Origin: an uncultured Armatimonadota bacterium
GTDB lineage: Bacteria; Armatimonadota; Armatimonadia; Armatimonadales; Armatimonadaceae
Assembly: GCA_903924445.1 (NCBI GenBank)
Contig: CAIYBQ010000023.1
Coordinates: 1 to 6,531 of the forward strand
DNA length: 6,531 nt
Direction of reading: 5' to 3'
Of this stretch, positions 4,791-6,531 are shown in pieces (within the stretch, counting starts at the first letter, position 1; each line of letters opens with the position of its first letter). Position numbers and translations under genes: made by a program. The notes under the pieces were generated by a model. The model saw only the letters and a program-made list of their open reading frames with translations, had not been told where the DNA came from and did no database searches.

Positions 4791-6531
4791 GAATACGCCG
4801 CACGCTTCACGTCCTGATTGCGTTAAGTTTGCTTATCCCGGGATGTGTCAATTCCGGCAAACCTGGACCTCCAGCAGCTCCTTCGTATAACTATTACAAG
4901 TCATCCCTCTTTGTGGATGTCGCCAAGCAGGCAGGTATCAACTTCACCGCCGACACAGGCATTGGCGGAAAGCGACTCTACTTTATTGAAAGCACACCTG
5001 CCGGCGGCGGGTTTGTCGACATCGACCGGGATGGAAACCTTGATGTGATCCTGCTCCAGCCAGGGGCATCATCGGTGGATCAGCTCACCGGTCCCCGCGC
5101 ATTGACAGGCTTGTTCCGAAACAATGGAGATGGCACATTTGCAGCTGCCATTGAAGGCAGTGGTCTGGACAAAGACCTCGGGTTTGCCCATGGAGTTGCG
5201 GTTGCCGACTACGACAACGATGGCTATAGCGACATCTTGGTTACGGCTTATCCACGCAACTTTTTGTTCCGAAACCTTGGCGGGTCTGGCAAGTTTGAAG
5301 ATGTCAGTGAGCGTGTTGGCCTCGCGAAGACACACAGCACAGGCTTTGCGACAAGCGCCGCCTTTGGCGACATCGACAATGATGGCCGCTTGGACCTTTA
5401 TATTTGTTACTACTCGCCGTGGACACCAGAGAACGATAAGCCCTGCAAGAATGCGCAAGGCACGCGGGATTACTGCACGCCAGAGATTTACGATGCTGAT
5501 ACGCATCGGCTTTTCCGGAACACTCCCAAGGGATTTGTAGACATTACAAAGTCGAGCGGCATTGAGGTTAACAAAGGGCGCGGGTTGGCGGTTGCATTCG
5601 TGGACTATGACCAGGATGGCAAACAGGATATCTTTGTCGCAAATGACCTCTCCCCAAGCTTTCTCTGGCATAACAATGGAGGCTTGAAGTTCACCGATAA
5701 GGCCGTTGAGGCCGGGTGCGCTTACTCAGAGAATGGCTCGCTCATGGCAGGGATGGGTATCGCAATCGCGGACTATGACCGGACATCCCGCCCGAGTATG
5801 TTTGTCACGAACTTTGCCGGGATGCCTAACACGCTCTTCAAGAATATCGGGGATGGCTTCTTCGAAAATGCTGCTGACACCAGCCGGATTGCACAGGCAC
5901 ACATGAAGTATCTGTCGTTTGGCTGCGAGTTTCTTGACTACGACAACGATGGCTGGCAGGATTTGATGACGGCAGATGGTCACGTCCAGCTCAGCGTGGA
6001 CACAAAGCAATCAGTTGGCGTCAAGCAGGCGAAGCGGCTTTATCGTAATGCTGGTAATGCAACCTTTTCGCCGATCGAAGCGCCCGAAGCCCTCGGGCCG
6101 CTCGCAGAGCCGGTTATCTCTCGGGGCCTTGCAACGGCGGACATCAACAATGATGGATTTGTCGATGTCCTTGCAACCAATCAAAACTCGCCTGCCCAGC
6201 TGTTCCTGAATCGTGGTTCGGCCACTACGAATTCGGTCTCATTCATTCTCCGTGGGCGTAAGTCGAACGCGGATGGCAGCCATGCACGCATCACCCTTAT
6301 CTCACCGAATGGTCAAAAGCAAGTCGACTGGGTGAAGGCTGGATCCAGTTACCTCTCAGCCAGTGACCGTCGGGTTATCTTCGGCACCGGGGATACCAAG
6401 ACTGAGTATTCTGCCATTATAAAGTGGCCAAGTGGCACAGAGGACAAAGTCGCCAAGCTCAAACCCGGAGCCCTGTATGAGATATTGGAAGGAAGCGGGC
6501 TCAAGTCCACTACGCCTTATAAACAAAAGTA
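4787..6531 (+). CDS. FG-GAP/VCBS β-propeller lipoprotein with C-terminal ASPIC/UnbV domain (open at window end)
   Basis: The frame is open from ATG 4787 to the window end (581 codons plus 'ta', probably the first two bases of a stop). The signal peptide ends in the lipobox IPGC, with lipidated Cys20. Seven Asp-rich loops of the FG-GAP/VCBS type begin near residues 78, 141, 195, 273, 329, 384 and 452 (for example DIDRDGNLD, DYDNDGYSD, DINNDGFVD). Six keep the DxDxDG calcium-binding pattern, one Asp being Asn in the last. The fifth (DYDRTSRPS) has lost it. Seven repeats fit a seven-bladed propeller. Residues 483 to about 570 form an ASPIC/UnbV domain, with LRGRKSNADGSHARITL and IKWPSGTEDKVAKLKPGALYE. 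An insertion after the third loop carries Cys207, Cys220 and Cys230. Family members are secreted or surface proteins linked to adhesion or ligand binding. The exact role is unknown; the coupled TPR gene suggests a shared envelope complex. Confidence 0.92.
   Translation, partial: MRIRRTLHVLIALSLLIPGCVNSGKPGPPAAPSYNYYKSSLFVDVAKQAGINFTADTGIGGKRLYFIESTPAGGGFVDIDRDGNLDVILLQPGASSVDQLTGPRALTGLFRNNGDGTFAAAIEGSGLDKDLGFAHGVAVADYDNDGYSDILVTAYPRNFLFRNLGGSGKFEDVSERVGLAKTHSTGFATSAAFGDIDNDGRLDLYICYYSPWTPENDKPCKNAQGTRDYCTPEIYDADTHRLFRNTPKGFVDITKSSGIEVNKGRGLAVAFVDYDQDGKQDIFVANDLSPSFLWHNNGGLKFTDKAVEAGCAYSENGSLMAGMGIAIADYDRTSRPSMFVTNFAGMPNTLFKNIGDGFFENAADTSRIAQAHMKYLSFGCEFLDYDNDGWQDLMTADGHVQLSVDTKQSVGVKQAKRLYRNAGNATFSPIEAPEALGPLAEPVISRGLATADINNDGFVDVLATNQNSPAQLFLNRGSATTNSVSFILRGRKSNADGSHARITLISPNGQKQVDWVKAGSSYLSASDRRVIFGTGDTKTEYSAIIKWPSGTEDKVAKLKPGALYEILEGSGLKSTTPYKQK

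Noticed and set aside
5069..5671. 200-codon frame on the - strand
   Set aside because: It lies wholly antisense to the FG-GAP/UnbV gene. Its repeated Ile/Val runs are the complement of the Asp-rich loops.

Overview
All genes in the window lie on the + strand in a compact layout. The organism looks like a member of Armatimonadota (Fimbriimonadia-like), or less likely a planctomycete-type relative. The main clue is the prepilin-like protein at 2517-3320. Its N-terminus (FTLIELLVV, then FPVFAQARERARG, then CLSNMKQLGLGLKMYSQDFDE) is a form I associate with the large prepilin families of Armatimonadota. The paired TPR protein and FG-GAP/ASPIC-UnbV lipoprotein also fit. This placement comes from recognition by eye, not a database search.

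Region 1 (1-2205) holds three genes: the 3' part of a sialate O-acetylesterase-like SGNH hydrolase, a UreH/NicO-type six-helix membrane protein, and a phytanoyl-CoA dioxygenase-family Fe(II)/2-oxoglutarate enzyme with a complete set of ligands. The second and third each have a TANNNT -10-like hexamer directly before the ATG and no convincing ribosome binding site. They may therefore be read from leaderless or nearly leaderless transcripts rather than from one operon. I see no shared pathway.

Region 2 (2206-2516) is about 310 bases without a credible gene. It holds small palindromes, a 7-bp hairpin, and then the apparent control region of the prepilin gene: a perfect TATAAT, a 13-base palindrome just downstream, and a strong Shine-Dalgarno sequence placed for a TTG start at 2517.

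Region 3 (2517-3576) is a prepilin-like gene and a 64-residue lipoprotein gene 11 bases apart, closed by a textbook intrinsic terminator. The prepilin has a strongly biased codon set, which suggests high expression.

Region 4 (3583-6531) starts at a TAGGAT hexamer only 7 bases past the terminator T-tract. It encodes a membrane-anchored TPR protein and, overlapping by ATGA, a lipoprotein with seven Asp-rich FG-GAP-type loops and a C-terminal ASPIC/UnbV domain. The last gene reaches the window edge open, ending on 'ta', so its stop codon probably lies one base beyond. Regions 3 and 4 both encode envelope or surface proteins. I see no RNA genes, CRISPR, insertion sequences or phage genes, and no clear sign of a wholly new system. 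The most checkable novelty is in the start-site and promoter architecture and in variants of known families.
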